NCBI GenBank assembly: GCA_023663135.1
Contig: JAMPIE010000002.1
Location: 1 to 64,000, forward strand
Direction: 5' to 3'
Length of the DNA stretch: 64,000 nt
DNA from: Alloprevotella sp.
GTDB taxonomy: Bacteria > Bacteroidota > Bacteroidia > Bacteroidales > Muribaculaceae
Below the pieces are notes generated by a model. It had not been told where the DNA came from. It ran no database searches and worked only from the letters and a program-made list of their open reading frames with translations. The first letter of the stretch is position 1. Every line of letters starts with the position of its first letter. A program made the translations under genes and the position numbers. Shown here one piece after another: positions 1 to 8,750 of the stretch.

Positions 1-153
1 TATGCCCGCATAACTCCATCACTCAAGATGGAAATCTGTTCGATGATGACTTCGCAATCTGTCCCAACTTATTTTTTTACGATTACTAAATAGCGAGCGT
101 ATGACCGTTATTGTCCATAAATAGTTAAAAAAGCGAAATGAGTGTGCTGAAAT

Positions 154-185
154 TTTGTCGGAATTGAACCTTTTGATTACCTTTG
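154..185 (+). promoter_or_regulatory. Bacteroidetes-type promoter for the ECF sigma gene
   Basis: TTTG at 154-157, exactly 20 nt, then TACCTTTG at 178-185, matching the -33/-7 consensus of the Bacteroidetes primary sigma factor. A start near 190 would leave a leader of about 110 nt before the ATG at 301. That leader holds a small GGCGC/GCGCC hairpin near 195-215 and a run of C at 241-247. Bases 1-153 show no gene that I can support. Confidence 0.7.
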
Positions 186-300
186 CAAAAAATAAGGCGC
201 GAAGAGAGCGCCGGAAAAATCAAATATTATTACACTTAACCCCCCCCTTATAGCCTATCGAAACATTACTACTCTAACAATACACAAAGAGAAATAAGTA

Positions 301-888
301 ATGCAAAACATAGCCACGCTGCCCGACGAGCATCTCGTAGCAGCATACGCCGACGGCAACAACCAAGCTTTCGACATCCTATTGTCTCGCCACCAACAGC
401 GAGTGTTTTCTCATATCATGTCGTTGGTGAAGAACCGTGACGTGGCCAACGACATATTTCAGGACACCTTCGTCAGGGCCATCACTGTCATAAAGCAGGG
501 TCTATATAATGAGGAGGGTAAATTTGGTGCTTGGATTTACCGCATTGCCCACAACATGGCCATAGATCATCACCGCAACAATAAAGAATCAGAGACCCTG
601 TCGGTAGATGACACAGACACCGACCTGCTCAACCGACGCGACCTCTCCGACGGCTCGGCGGAGGACAACCTCATTGCCGAGCAGACAGCCGATGAGATGG
701 TGGGGCTTGTAGACATTCTCCCTGACAATCAGCGCGAGATAGTAAATATGCGCGTCTATGGTGACATGTCGTTTAAGGATATAGCCAAGGCCACCAACGT
801 GAGCATCAACACGGCTCTTGGTCGCATGCGTTATGCCGTGCTCAACATGCGACGAGCCGCCGCTGAGCGCGACCTCATACCGGCCTAA
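301..888 (+). CDS. ECF-type RNA polymerase sigma factor
   Basis: A 195-residue sigma-70 family protein of the extracytoplasmic-function class. Region 2 lies around residues 22-95 (AFDILLSRHQQRVF; NDIFQDTFVRA; FGAWIYRIAHNMAIDHHR) and region 4 around 135-190, with a helix-turn-helix (DMSFKDIAKATNVSINTALGRMR). They are joined by a short acidic linker. Length is typical for ECF factors. No anti-sigma gene is adjacent, unlike the second ECF gene at 29.4-29.9 kb, so this may be a constitutively used regulator; its target genes cannot be read from sequence. It has its own promoter and lies 78 bp upstream of tilS, with which it may be co-transcribed. Confidence 0.9.
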   Translation: MQNIATLPDEHLVAAYADGNNQAFDILLSRHQQRVFSHIMSLVKNRDVANDIFQDTFVRAITVIKQGLYNEEGKFGAWIYRIAHNMAIDHHRNNKESETLSVDDTDTDLLNRRDLSDGSAEDNLIAEQTADEMVGLVDILPDNQREIVNMRVYGDMSFKDIAKATNVSINTALGRMRYAVLNMRRAAAERDLIPA

Positions 889-966
889 AATCACAACTCT
901 TTCCCTCGGCACGCCGCTGGAGCATGTTGTCGGCACAGTGAATAATAGACACACCTTCATAGCAAG

Positions 967-2271
967 ATGAACAATCTTCCTCAAATCATAGCCGATACCA
1001 TAGCGGCTCATAACCTACCCAAACCCTACGACGGGCCAATTATTGCAGGGCTTAGCGGAGGCCCCGACTCCGTGGCTCTCTTGGCCATAATGCGTGAACT
1101 CGGATATGAGTGCATAGCCGCACATGCCAACTTCCATCTGCGGGGCGATGAGAGCAACCGCGATGCCTCTTTTGCTCGCAGAATGGCTCTGCGACTTGGC
1201 GCCGACTTTGCCTCAACCGACTTTGACATAGATGCCTACCGATCCGATAATGGGGGCTCAGTGGAGATGGCCTGCCGCGCCACACGCTATGACTGGATGC
1301 AAACACTGGCCAAAGAGCGCGGAGCCGCAGCCATAGCTGTTGGCCATCATCGCGACGACAATGTGGAGACTATCATGCTCAATATGGCTCGAGGCACAGG
1401 TATAGCCGGGATGATCGGTATGAGAATCAAACGCGACAACATCATACGCCCACTCATCTTCACACCCCGAGAGCAGATTTTCGCTTACCTCACATGGCGC
1501 GGACTCGACTATGTCACCGACTCTACCAACGGAGAGAACGACTATCTCCGTAACAGACTGCGCAACATAGCCATACCTTCACTGACCCGCGCTATCCCCA
1601 CTGCCACCGATGGTATAATAGCCACAGCTTCACGCCTTGCCGAAGCCAACGACTTCTACCGACAGGCCCTAACAACCGCAATGGCTGAGGCCAAAGGGCA
1701 CGATGGTCGGATTAACCTCAACTACCTTCGTGACAAATGGGGAGTTTCAGCCTCGCTTATCGTATATGAGAGTCTCAAAGATGATGGCATCTCGCGCTCG
1801 CAGGCCTCCAATATGCTCACGGCAACGACCGGAGCTCGATTTGAGGGGAGAGAAAATGTCTACTCCATTGACCTTGACGGCGCCTTGTCAATCCGCACAA
1901 TGGGGGAGAGAGCGCGCCCCAACTTCCCTTTCATCATATCCACTATACCTATAGAGGAATTTAAGCCCGACCGCAACCCCGCCGTGGCCTACTTTGACGA
2001 AGAGGTGCTGAGCCACAACCTCACCTCACGCACCTGGCAGCGAGGCGATCGCATACACCCCTTTGGGATGCCAGGGTCAAAGCTGCTGAGCGACCTCTTC
2101 ATCGAGGCCCGTGTCAGCGCCGACGCCAGGACTGACGTGGCTCTTCTTATTTCCGACGGCCTTGAGATATTATTTGCCGGTGGGGTGAGAGCCTCAAGCC
2201 GCTATCCTGTCGGGCCTATGACGCGTCGAGTGGTGCGCGTAGAGTGCACCGCCCTTCCGCCGAGGCATTGA
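967..2271 (+). CDS. tilS: tRNA(Ile)-lysidine synthase TilS
   Basis: A 434-residue enzyme that attaches lysine to C34 of the AUA-decoding tRNA-Ile2 using ATP. The PP-loop SGGPDS sits near residues 29-34, and GHHRDDNVET, the second conserved ATP-pyrophosphatase motif, near 126-135. The N-terminal ligase domain covers about 1-220. The remainder carries the TilS substrate-binding and C-terminal regions, with the end domain recognisable by GDRIHPFGM and by the GG-RxSSRYPV stretch. The ATG at 967 starts MNNLPQII and gives a normal family length. It lies 78 bp after the ECF sigma gene with no terminator between them. Confidence 0.93.
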   Translation: MNNLPQIIADTIAAHNLPKPYDGPIIAGLSGGPDSVALLAIMRELGYECIAAHANFHLRGDESNRDASFARRMALRLGADFASTDFDIDAYRSDNGGSVEMACRATRYDWMQTLAKERGAAAIAVGHHRDDNVETIMLNMARGTGIAGMIGMRIKRDNIIRPLIFTPREQIFAYLTWRGLDYVTDSTNGENDYLRNRLRNIAIPSLTRAIPTATDGIIATASRLAEANDFYRQALTTAMAEAKGHDGRINLNYLRDKWGVSASLIVYESLKDDGISRSQASNMLTATTGARFEGRENVYSIDLDGALSIRTMGERARPNFPFIISTIPIEEFKPDRNPAVAYFDEEVLSHNLTSRTWQRGDRIHPFGMPGSKLLSDLFIEARVSADARTDVALLISDGLEILFAGGVRASSRYPVGPMTRRVVRVECTALPPRH

Positions 2272-2312
2272 AATTCCACCCTGACCACCGATGCAAATCT
2301 AAGATAAATTCT

Positions 2313-2320
2313 TATCTTTG
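2313..2320 (+). promoter_or_regulatory. -7 box (TATCTTTG) upstream of gpmI
   Basis: TATCTTTG is a perfect TAnnTTTG -7 element 84 nt before the gpmI start. No clear TTTG lies 19-21 nt upstream, so only the -7 half is supported. Confidence 0.5.
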
Positions 2321-2404
2321 CAGCCGTTTGGGACCTGCTAATATCACATCGACTGAAAGGCCAGAAGCAGGCCGCCACACCAAGAAAATCAATACATCAA
2401 CCAT

Positions 2405-3916
2405 ATGTCACAGAAAGCGCTTCTCATGATTCTTGACGGGTGGGGCATAGGCAACCACTCCAAGGGCGACGTAATCTACAACACCCCCACCCCTTATTGG
2501 GACACCCTCCTTTCCACCTATCCCCACTCACAGCTCCAGGCCTCAGGCGAGAACGTAGGCTTGCCCGATGGACAGATGGGCAACTCTGAGGTGGGGCACC
2601 TCAACATTGGCGCCGGACGCATCGTCTATCAAGACCTTGTCAAGATAAATAAGGCCATTAAAGAAGGCACCATAATGGACAATCAGGAGATTAAGAACGC
2701 ATTTACATATGCCAAAGAGAGCGGCAAGGCCATCCACTTGATGGGCTTGACCTCAGATGGCGGCGTCCATTCCTCGCTTGACCACCTCTTTGCCCTTTGC
2801 GATATAGCCGCCAAGTATGGCCTCGACAAGGTATATATCCATTGTTTTATGGATGGGCGCGACACCGATCCCCGCTCCGGCAAGAGCTTTATAGAGCAGC
2901 TCGAGGCTCAATGCGCCAAGAGCGCCGGGAAGATAGCTTCGATTATTGGCCGATATTATGCAATGGATCGCGACAAGCGTTGGGAGCGCGTCAAGATTGC
3001 CTACGACCTGCTCGTCAACGGCGAGGGCACACAGGCCACCGATATGGCATCTGCCGTCCAGGACAGCTATGATGCCGACATTACCGACGAGTTTATCAAG
3101 CCGATACACAACTCCTCTGTAGACGGCACCATCAAAGAGGGTGACGCCGTGATTTTCTTCAACTATAGAAACGACCGAGCCAAAGAGCTCACCACCGTCC
3201 TCACCCAGCACGACATGCCTGATGCCGGCATGCACACTATCCCCGGCTTGCAGTATTTCTGCATGACCCCCTATGACGCCTCATTTAAGGGCGTGCATAT
3301 CCTCTTTGACAAAGAGAATGTTAATAACACTCTCGGCGAATATCTCTCCTCGCTGGATAAGAAGCAGCTCCACATAGCAGAGACAGAGAAATATGCCCAT
3401 GTGACATTTTTCTTCAATGGCGGTCGCGAAGAACCGTATAATGGGGAAGAGCGTATCCTCGTGGCGTCGCCCAAGGTGGCCACTTATGACCTCAAGCCCG
3501 AGATGAGCGCATATGAGGTTAAGGACAAGCTCGTGGAGGCCATCCGCTCAGAAGAATATGATTTCATCGTGGTCAACTACGCCAATGGCGATATGGTGGG
3601 CCACACCGGCGTCTATGAGGCTATCGAGAAGGCCGTAAAGGCAGTAGACGAGTGTGTCCGCGACACCATTGAAGCAGCTAAAGCAGCCGGTTATGAGGCT
3701 ATCATCATTGCTGACCATGGCAACGCCGACAATGCCATCAACCCCGACGGCACTCCAAACACTGCACATTCGCTCAACCCGGTTCCCTGCATCTACGTCA
3801 CTACCAAGAAGGATGCCCATGTGGCCGACGGACGACTGGCCGACGTGGCTCCCACCATCCTAAAGATCATGGGACTGCCGCAGCCTAAGGAGATGACAGG
3901 CACCCCCCTCATCTGA
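2405..3916 (+). CDS. gpmI: 2,3-bisphosphoglycerate-independent phosphoglycerate mutase
   Basis: A 503-residue cofactor-independent phosphoglycerate mutase (alkaline phosphatase superfamily, Mn-dependent) interconverting 3- and 2-phosphoglycerate in glycolysis. LILDGWG at the N-terminus provides the first metal aspartate. NSEVGH near residue 60 contains the phosphorylated serine. [26 protein letters not shown] and ADHGNAD/HS near the C-terminus are the other signature metal and substrate motifs. Length is standard. Its stop codon overlaps the next ATG (TGATG), and a hairpin follows immediately within that next gene. Confidence 0.97.
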   Translation: MSQKALLMILDGWGIGNHSKGDVIYNTPTPYWDTLLSTYPHSQLQASGENVGLPDGQMGNSEVGHLNIGAGRIVYQDLVKINKAIKEGTIMDNQEIKNAFTYAKESGKAIHLMGLTSDGGVHSSLDHLFALCDIAAKYGLDKVYIHCFMDGRDTDPRSGKSFIEQLEAQCAKSAGKIASIIGRYYAMDRDKRWERVKIAYDLLVNGEGTQATDMASAVQDSYDADITDEFIKPIHNSSVDGTIKEGDAVIFFNYRNDRAKELTTVLTQHDMPDAGMHTIPGLQYFCMTPYDASFKGVHILFDKENVNNTLGEYLSSLDKKQLHIAETEKYAHVTFFFNGGREEPYNGEERILVASPKVATYDLKPEMSAYEVKDKLVEAIRSEEYDFIVVNYANGDMVGHTGVYEAIEKAVKAVDECVRDTIEAAKAAGYEAIIIADHGNADNAINPDGTPNTAHSLNPVPCIYVTTKKDAHVADGRLADVAPTILKIMGLPQPKEMTGTPLI

Positions 3917-4914
3917 TGATATACGCCACTCTCTCCCATACAATGCGCAGCATGACGCATATCTATGTGTCATGCTGCGCATTGATTTTTATTACGGCCG
4001 GGTGTAACGATCGCGTCTTTATAGAGCCCCTACCCTCCCCAGCGGAGCTTGCAATCAACCCATTAGGCGACACGATTGTCTATGATGCCGGAGTAGGCGG
4101 GGCAGAGTCGATGACCGTCACCACATCCCACGCCGCGTCGTCGGCCGTTAACGCCATTATTTGCGAGCTATCTGAAAATGGCGACACCGTGGGCTATCTG
4201 ACTGAAGCCTATGTATCCTTGCCGGGCGGCCTTGCAATCACTACTGACAGCTATCGCTTCCGGGCCTTGGCCACTGAGAAAGGAGCTCTTGCCATCATCA
4301 CCGGGCAGAGCTTTGACACGGTGGCCACACGATTGTCAATCAATCTGCACTATCAATACGGCACTCTCTCGTTGCCATTGGCCATAAACCCTATCCAGCC
4401 CTTTAAAGCAGTGGCAATCAGTTATCCATATTCCTTAGCAATAGCTCCCGCAGAGAGGGATGAGCATGTGTCGTCATCGCGCTACATCAACAATGGCAAC
4501 GACACAATCATGGCAGTGATTTATCCCTATCAGAGTGCCGAGACAAGAGTGAGGTTTGAGGCGTCATCATCATCCTTCCCCACAGCAGCGGGCGAGCCGG
4601 TAGAGATACCCACTGTCGAGCCTGGCAGTGAGGATGCCACTCCGGGCTTATATGGATTCAAAGTTCCATATATTCCATGGCAAGAGAGGACCTATCCGAG
4701 CGGGGGGCGCGAGACAAGTATAAGAGTGAGCATTCCGCCCCACTCCTCGCGGCGAGTCCATATCTTTCTTCATCGAGCCATAGTGACAGCCTATTACCGC
4801 GTAAGGCTCCAAAGTCCATCTCTACGCGAGACTATTGAGACAGAAGGAAATGTGTGGGTTGATACCCCCACCGGCTTTATAATTGGGTATAACGACGACA
4901 TATTAGAGCCATGA
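3916..4914 (+). CDS. Unknown lipoprotein paired with a PagL-like gene
   Basis: I do not recognise a named family. The N-terminus ends in a hydrophobic stretch with a lipobox-like end (ALIFITAGC), so this is probably a lipoprotein that is cut and lipidated at that Cys. The mature part is all-beta in appearance and rich in S, T, P and V, like a surface adhesion or binding fold. Three in-frame ATGs are possible: 3916 (overlapping the gpmI stop), 3943 and 3952; the last two give more normal signal peptides. A 20-bp hairpin at 3941-3984 lies inside the signal-peptide codons. The gene overlaps the downstream deacylase-like gene by 4 nt (ATGA), implying coupled translation. Confidence 0.72.
   Translation: MIYATLSHTMRSMTHIYVSCCALIFITAGCNDRVFIEPLPSPAELAINPLGDTIVYDAGVGGAESMTVTTSHAASSAVNAIICELSENGDTVGYLTEAYVSLPGGLAITTDSYRFRALATEKGALAIITGQSFDTVATRLSINLHYQYGTLSLPLAINPIQPFKAVAISYPYSLAIAPAERDEHVSSSRYINNGNDTIMAVIYPYQSAETRVRFEASSSSFPTAAGEPVEIPTVEPGSEDATPGLYGFKVPYIPWQERTYPSGGRETSIRVSIPPHSSRRVHIFLHRAIVTAYYRVRLQSPSLRETIETEGNVWVDTPTGFIIGYNDDILEP
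3941..3984 (+). terminator. Hairpin with T-tract at gpmI 3' end, inside the next ORF
   Basis: The left arm 3941-3960 pairs with the right arm 3965-3984 (20 bp, one G-U), with loop ATCT, followed by ATTTTTATTA. This is the form of an intrinsic terminator for gpmI. It coincides with the signal-peptide codons of the downstream lipoprotein gene, so termination would depend on whether ribosomes translate through it. Confidence 0.7.
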
Positions 4915-6038
4915 ACCGACTGACAGCATTTCTCTTGACGTCGATAATAGCTCTGAACCTTATCGCTCAAAGACCGGGTCAGTATGTCGAGGCCGACATT
5001 GCACCCGGCTATACGCTGCCCACGTCGGCTTATTTCAGGGGCGACAACCCTCAAGGACATCATTTCGGCCCCATGCTGCAAGGCTCAGCTCGTTGGGGCA
5101 TCGCCTCCTCACGTGGCATCAAAATGGGCATAGGCCTTAAGGCCATGACCTTCCTTCGCCCCTCCCTCATAGGCAGTCCGGCCGGAATATTTATCTATCA
5201 GGGAGCTAACTTGACTTCGATAAGCCGCCGCCTCACATTAGTGTATGAGTGGCAGTTTGGAGCCACTGCCCCATGGCAAATCAATGGCCCAAGTCATCCC
5301 GACAATATGGTGAATGGGTCGCCCGTCTGCGCACTGCTCGGAGCCTCGTTGCTCCTTCGCTACAATCTCAACAGCGACTGGACTCTCATCGGAGGCCTTG
5401 ACCTGGCACATTACTCTAATGGCAATACACGCTGGCCCAACGCCGGGACAAACACGGCGGCCCTTCGCCTCGGCATCAGCCGACATATAGGATCGGCAGA
5501 GAGGGTCATAAAGATGATTGATGGCCTTGATACACTGGAACGGCCGCGACGAGCGTGGGATATTCTCCTTTGGGGTGCGTGGCATAAGAAGTGTTATCAC
5601 GACGAGAATGACGAAGCTCATCCTTACCCCGGAGTCTTTGGGGCCGCCGGCATCAATATCTCCCCCATGTGGAGAGCAGGAAAGCGATTTCGTGTCGGGC
5701 CGTCGCTTGATCTTATCTGGGATGAGGCAGCCATACCAGCCTCATATATGATAGGCGAAGAAGGGAGTAGCGAGCAGCCTTACTTCATCAGGCCCCCATT
5801 TATACGACAGACGGCAGCCGGTATCTCGGTCGGAGGCGAATATGAAATGCCCATATTTTCGCTACACATCTCGATGGGTTATAACGTGATAGCCGGCTGT
5901 AAAGATCTGCGTTATTTCTATCAGACACTCGCATTGCGCACATGGATGACACGCAATCTATGGGTAAATGTGGGATACTCCCTCCGCGACTTTGCTCATC
6001 CACGCCATCTCATGCTTGGGCTTGGATTGCGCCTGTAG
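4911..6038 (+). CDS. PagL-like acyloxyacyl hydrolase / lipid A deacylase
   Basis: A 375-residue secreted protein (signal peptide MNRLTAFLLTSIIALNLIAQ) predicted to be an outer-membrane beta-barrel. The motif HYSNGNT followed by PNAGTN and alternating-strand sequence resembles the catalytic His-Ser region of PagL/acyloxyacyl hydrolase family proteins, which remove an acyl chain from lipid A. Additional strands toward the C-terminus make it longer than Pseudomonas PagL (about 150-170 residues), as is common for Bacteroidetes members. It overlaps the upstream lipoprotein by 4 nt, so the two are probably made together. Activity is inferred from the motif only. Confidence 0.75.
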   Translation: MNRLTAFLLTSIIALNLIAQRPGQYVEADIAPGYTLPTSAYFRGDNPQGHHFGPMLQGSARWGIASSRGIKMGIGLKAMTFLRPSLIGSPAGIFIYQGANLTSISRRLTLVYEWQFGATAPWQINGPSHPDNMVNGSPVCALLGASLLLRYNLNSDWTLIGGLDLAHYSNGNTRWPNAGTNTAALRLGISRHIGSAERVIKMIDGLDTLERPRRAWDILLWGAWHKKCYHDENDEAHPYPGVFGAAGINISPMWRAGKRFRVGPSLDLIWDEAAIPASYMIGEEGSSEQPYFIRPPFIRQTAAGISVGGEYEMPIFSLHISMGYNVIAGCKDLRYFYQTLALRTWMTRNLWVNVGYSLRDFAHPRHLMLGLGLRL

Positions 6039-6135
6039 TAAACCATTGGATAGACTTGTCACAAAGCATATTGAACATTTTCAAGAAAAGGGGCGTTAAG
6101 AGTGAAACACACATTCACACACACCCTTACTTGAT

Positions 6136-7557
6136 ATGTCAATATCCAGCATCCATGCCCCAAGGGTATTATCATTCATCACCTTGGCCTGCATAGCCGC
6201 CTGTGCCGCAGCTCAAGAGCCGTTGCGCGGCAACGACATTCCGGAAAGGTGGATCTATACGCCCGAATATTCTCAGACCATACCTCCTGACGATAATTGG
6301 TGGCGCGGCTTTTCTGATCCCTTGCTCGACTCGCTAATCACCGAGGCAGTAACGAACAACTACAATGTGGCTATAGCGGCTCATCGAATAGCCGCTGCAG
6401 AGGCTGCCGTGGCATCGGCTCGCGCCGCCTACTTCCCTTCAATAGGCATCTCAGCTGGCTATAACCTTGGCCAACAGAGTGGAAATATGTCAAAGGTGTC
6501 CACATCTGCCATGAAGAGCCGATATATGAGCCTTGGCCTGTCGGCACAGTGGGAGATTGATCTCTTTGGACGCATCACCTCGCAAGTGAAGCAGGAAAAA
6601 GCTCTTCTTGAGGTGTCGAAGGCAGATTATGATGGCGCTATGGTGAGCTTGTGTGCCTCGCTGGCCTCAGCCTATGTGAGCCTCCGGCAAGACCAGCAGC
6701 GCGAGGCTGTGCTCATGACTCACCTCGAAACAGAAGAGAAGGTGGTAAACATCGTGAAATCGCGCTATGAAGCCTCGCTTGTCTCCGATCTCGATATGGC
6801 TCAGAGCGAGACAGTCTATGGCGCCGCCAAGGCATCGTTACCCTCTATTCGCAATTCCATAGCATCAGAGATTAATGCCATTGCCCTCTTGCTTGGATGC
6901 TACCCGGCCGAGGTGGAGGCGCGTCTTTCGAGACCGGCCTATGTGCCGGCTTATGCGGGCATCGTGGCCACTTCGGTTCCGGCCGAGCTCCTTAGACGCC
7001 GGCCCGACATAGTAGCTGCCGAGCGAACGGTAGCCGCCCAGGCCGCGGCGCTCGGAGTTGCCCGCAAGGAGTTTCTTCCCATGCTTGAAATCCGTGGCGC
7101 TTTTGGATTTGATGCTCGAGAGCCCTCCAAACTCTTTAAGAAACAGAGCATCACCTACTCCGTTGAGCCCACCCTATCATGGACTATATTTGAAGGATTT
7201 GGAAGGAAAGCTGCTGTGGCCGAGGCTAATGCCAGCATGGAGGTAGCCATCGACCAGTATCGCCAGACTATCCTCTCAGCTACCTCAGAGGTTGAAAACG
7301 CACTCTCGACATATATCAACGCCAAAGCATATGTGGCCGAGCTAGAAAAAGTTGTGGCCTCAGCTCAGCGCGAAGTAGACCTCTCCCTCGTTCAATACCG
7401 CACAGGCCTCACCCTCTTTACCCCCGTAGCACAAGCCCTGACATCTTATCTTCAATATGACGACGAGCTTGTCAGCGCTCGCGCATCTGAGTCGCAGGCA
7501 ATTATCACCCTTTACCGCGCTCTTGGAGGAGGTTTTAGGGATTACCCCAAGCATTGA
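6136..7557 (+). CDS. RND efflux outer-membrane factor (NodT/TolC family)
   Basis: A 473-residue outer-membrane channel of a tripartite efflux pump. Two repeated halves, each rich in long Ala/Glu coiled-coil helices, match the OEP fold; the repeat contains LLRRRPDIVAAERTVAAQAAALGVARKEFLP, typical of NodT-type factors, cited here in two parts (LLRRRPDIVAAE and ALGVARKEFLP). The N-terminus is a signal peptide ending near ACIAAC; a lipid-modified Cys is possible but not clear-cut. It is the first gene of a three-gene operon, 32 bp before the adaptor ATG. The 97-bp gap after the deacylase-like gene shows no convincing promoter. Confidence 0.9.
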   Translation: MSISSIHAPRVLSFITLACIAACAAAQEPLRGNDIPERWIYTPEYSQTIPPDDNWWRGFSDPLLDSLITEAVTNNYNVAIAAHRIAAAEAAVASARAAYFPSIGISAGYNLGQQSGNMSKVSTSAMKSRYMSLGLSAQWEIDLFGRITSQVKQEKALLEVSKADYDGAMVSLCASLASAYVSLRQDQQREAVLMTHLETEEKVVNIVKSRYEASLVSDLDMAQSETVYGAAKASLPSIRNSIASEINAIALLLGCYPAEVEARLSRPAYVPAYAGIVATSVPAELLRRRPDIVAAERTVAAQAAALGVARKEFLPMLEIRGAFGFDAREPSKLFKKQSITYSVEPTLSWTIFEGFGRKAAVAEANASMEVAIDQYRQTILSATSEVENALSTYINAKAYVAELEKVVASAQREVDLSLVQYRTGLTLFTPVAQALTSYLQYDDELVSARASESQAIITLYRALGGGFRDYPKH

Positions 7558-7589
7558 CATATTAAAAATAAGACAAATAATTGATATCT

Positions 7590-8705
7590 ATGCGCTTCCA
7601 TTATCTATTGCCCGCCATAGCATTGGCTTCTGTAGCCGTCATCTCATGTCGTCATTCATCTAAAGAAGGTGAAGAGGATGGACGCACTCCCCTCATTGAC
7701 GTTGCTCAAGTTGAGCAAAAGGCCGTGACGTTTTATCACACCTATCCCGGCTCGCTTCATGCCCAGAGCAGCATAGACCTCGTGGCCCGCGTGGCCGGCT
7801 ACCTCCGCTCGCAAAATTATGAAAATGGAGAACTTGTTGAAAAGGGGGCGTTGCTCTTCACCATTGAGGATACAAGTTATCGTGATGCCGTGGCTCAGGC
7901 TCAAAGCCAGCTTAAGACCGCGGAGGCTGAGCTGGCATATAACACCTCCCACTATGAGGCGGTGAAACAAGCAGCAGCAGCCGATGCTGCCTCCAAGATG
8001 GAGGTGGAGCAAGCTCGGAGCGATATGGAGAGCTCACGCCAGTCGGTCAACACAGCCAAGGCTGCACTCTCCACAGCTCAGACCAACCTCCAATATTGTT
8101 ATGTCAGAGCACCCTTCCGGGGGCGCGTAGGAGCGTCAGTACCCGGTGTCGGAGCGTATCTAACCGGAACCGGAGAGACTCTCGCCACCATTTATGATGA
8201 TGCCGAGGTGAGAGCCGACTTCTATATCGATGACGGCAGCTACATAGCCATGTTGCGCGACGAGAACCCTGAGCTCCTTGGCGACCTGGAGAAGATGCCT
8301 GTGGCCTTTGGGGACACGCTTCCCCACACATACACAGCCAAGCTCGTGTATATGTCACCCAGTGTAGACCCCACTACCGGCACCCTGGAGCTTCGAGCCA
8401 TGATTGACAATCCCTATGGAGAGCTTAAAGATGGCATGTATGCCACTATACGCCTCCCATATGATATGGATAAAGATGCTATCCTTGTCAAAGATGCCTC
8501 AATATCCACAGACCAGCATGGCAAATATATTTACACAGTGAATGACTCCAACCGAGTGGTCTACACTCCCATTGAGACAGGTGACATAGTCAACGACACC
8601 ATGCGCGTGGTGACCAAGGGCATCGACCCCGGCACGAGGTATGTGACTCGTGCCCTACTCAAAGTGCGCCCCGACATGGAGATCAAGCCACGAATGGTAA
8701 AGTAA
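7590..8705 (+). CDS. RND efflux periplasmic adaptor (membrane fusion protein)
   Basis: The adaptor of the tripartite pump, about 371 residues from ATG 7590; an in-frame TTG at 7581 is less likely. The signal peptide ends with VISC, a lipobox, so the protein is probably anchored to the inner membrane. Order: a lipoyl-like half (VAGYLRSQNYENGELVEKG), an alpha-helical hairpin rich in Q, A and E (about 90-150), the second lipoyl half (YCYVRAPFRGRVG), then beta-barrel and membrane-proximal domains. It lies between its channel and pump genes in the usual AcrA-like order. Confidence 0.92.
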   Translation: MRFHYLLPAIALASVAVISCRHSSKEGEEDGRTPLIDVAQVEQKAVTFYHTYPGSLHAQSSIDLVARVAGYLRSQNYENGELVEKGALLFTIEDTSYRDAVAQAQSQLKTAEAELAYNTSHYEAVKQAAAADAASKMEVEQARSDMESSRQSVNTAKAALSTAQTNLQYCYVRAPFRGRVGASVPGVGAYLTGTGETLATIYDDAEVRADFYIDDGSYIAMLRDENPELLGDLEKMPVAFGDTLPHTYTAKLVYMSPSVDPTTGTLELRAMIDNPYGELKDGMYATIRLPYDMDKDAILVKDASISTDQHGKYIYTVNDSNRVVYTPIETGDIVNDTMRVVTKGIDPGTRYVTRALLKVRPDMEIKPRMVK

Positions 8706-8750
8706 GCCACCGACCATCCACCTACCACAACTAATCTAAGACACAAGACT

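Noticed and set aside
241-247. Run of cytosines before the ECF sigma gene as a phase-variation tract
   Set aside because: It is only seven or so bases, in a leader rather than between promoter elements, with no reason to link it to switching.
589-1011. A 140-residue minus frame over the sigma factor and tilS start
   Set aside because: It overlaps two clear genes on the opposite strand and shows no recognisable family.
7581-7589. TTG start for the efflux adaptor
   Set aside because: The ATG at 7590 gives a normal lipoprotein signal peptide; the extra codons add nothing.
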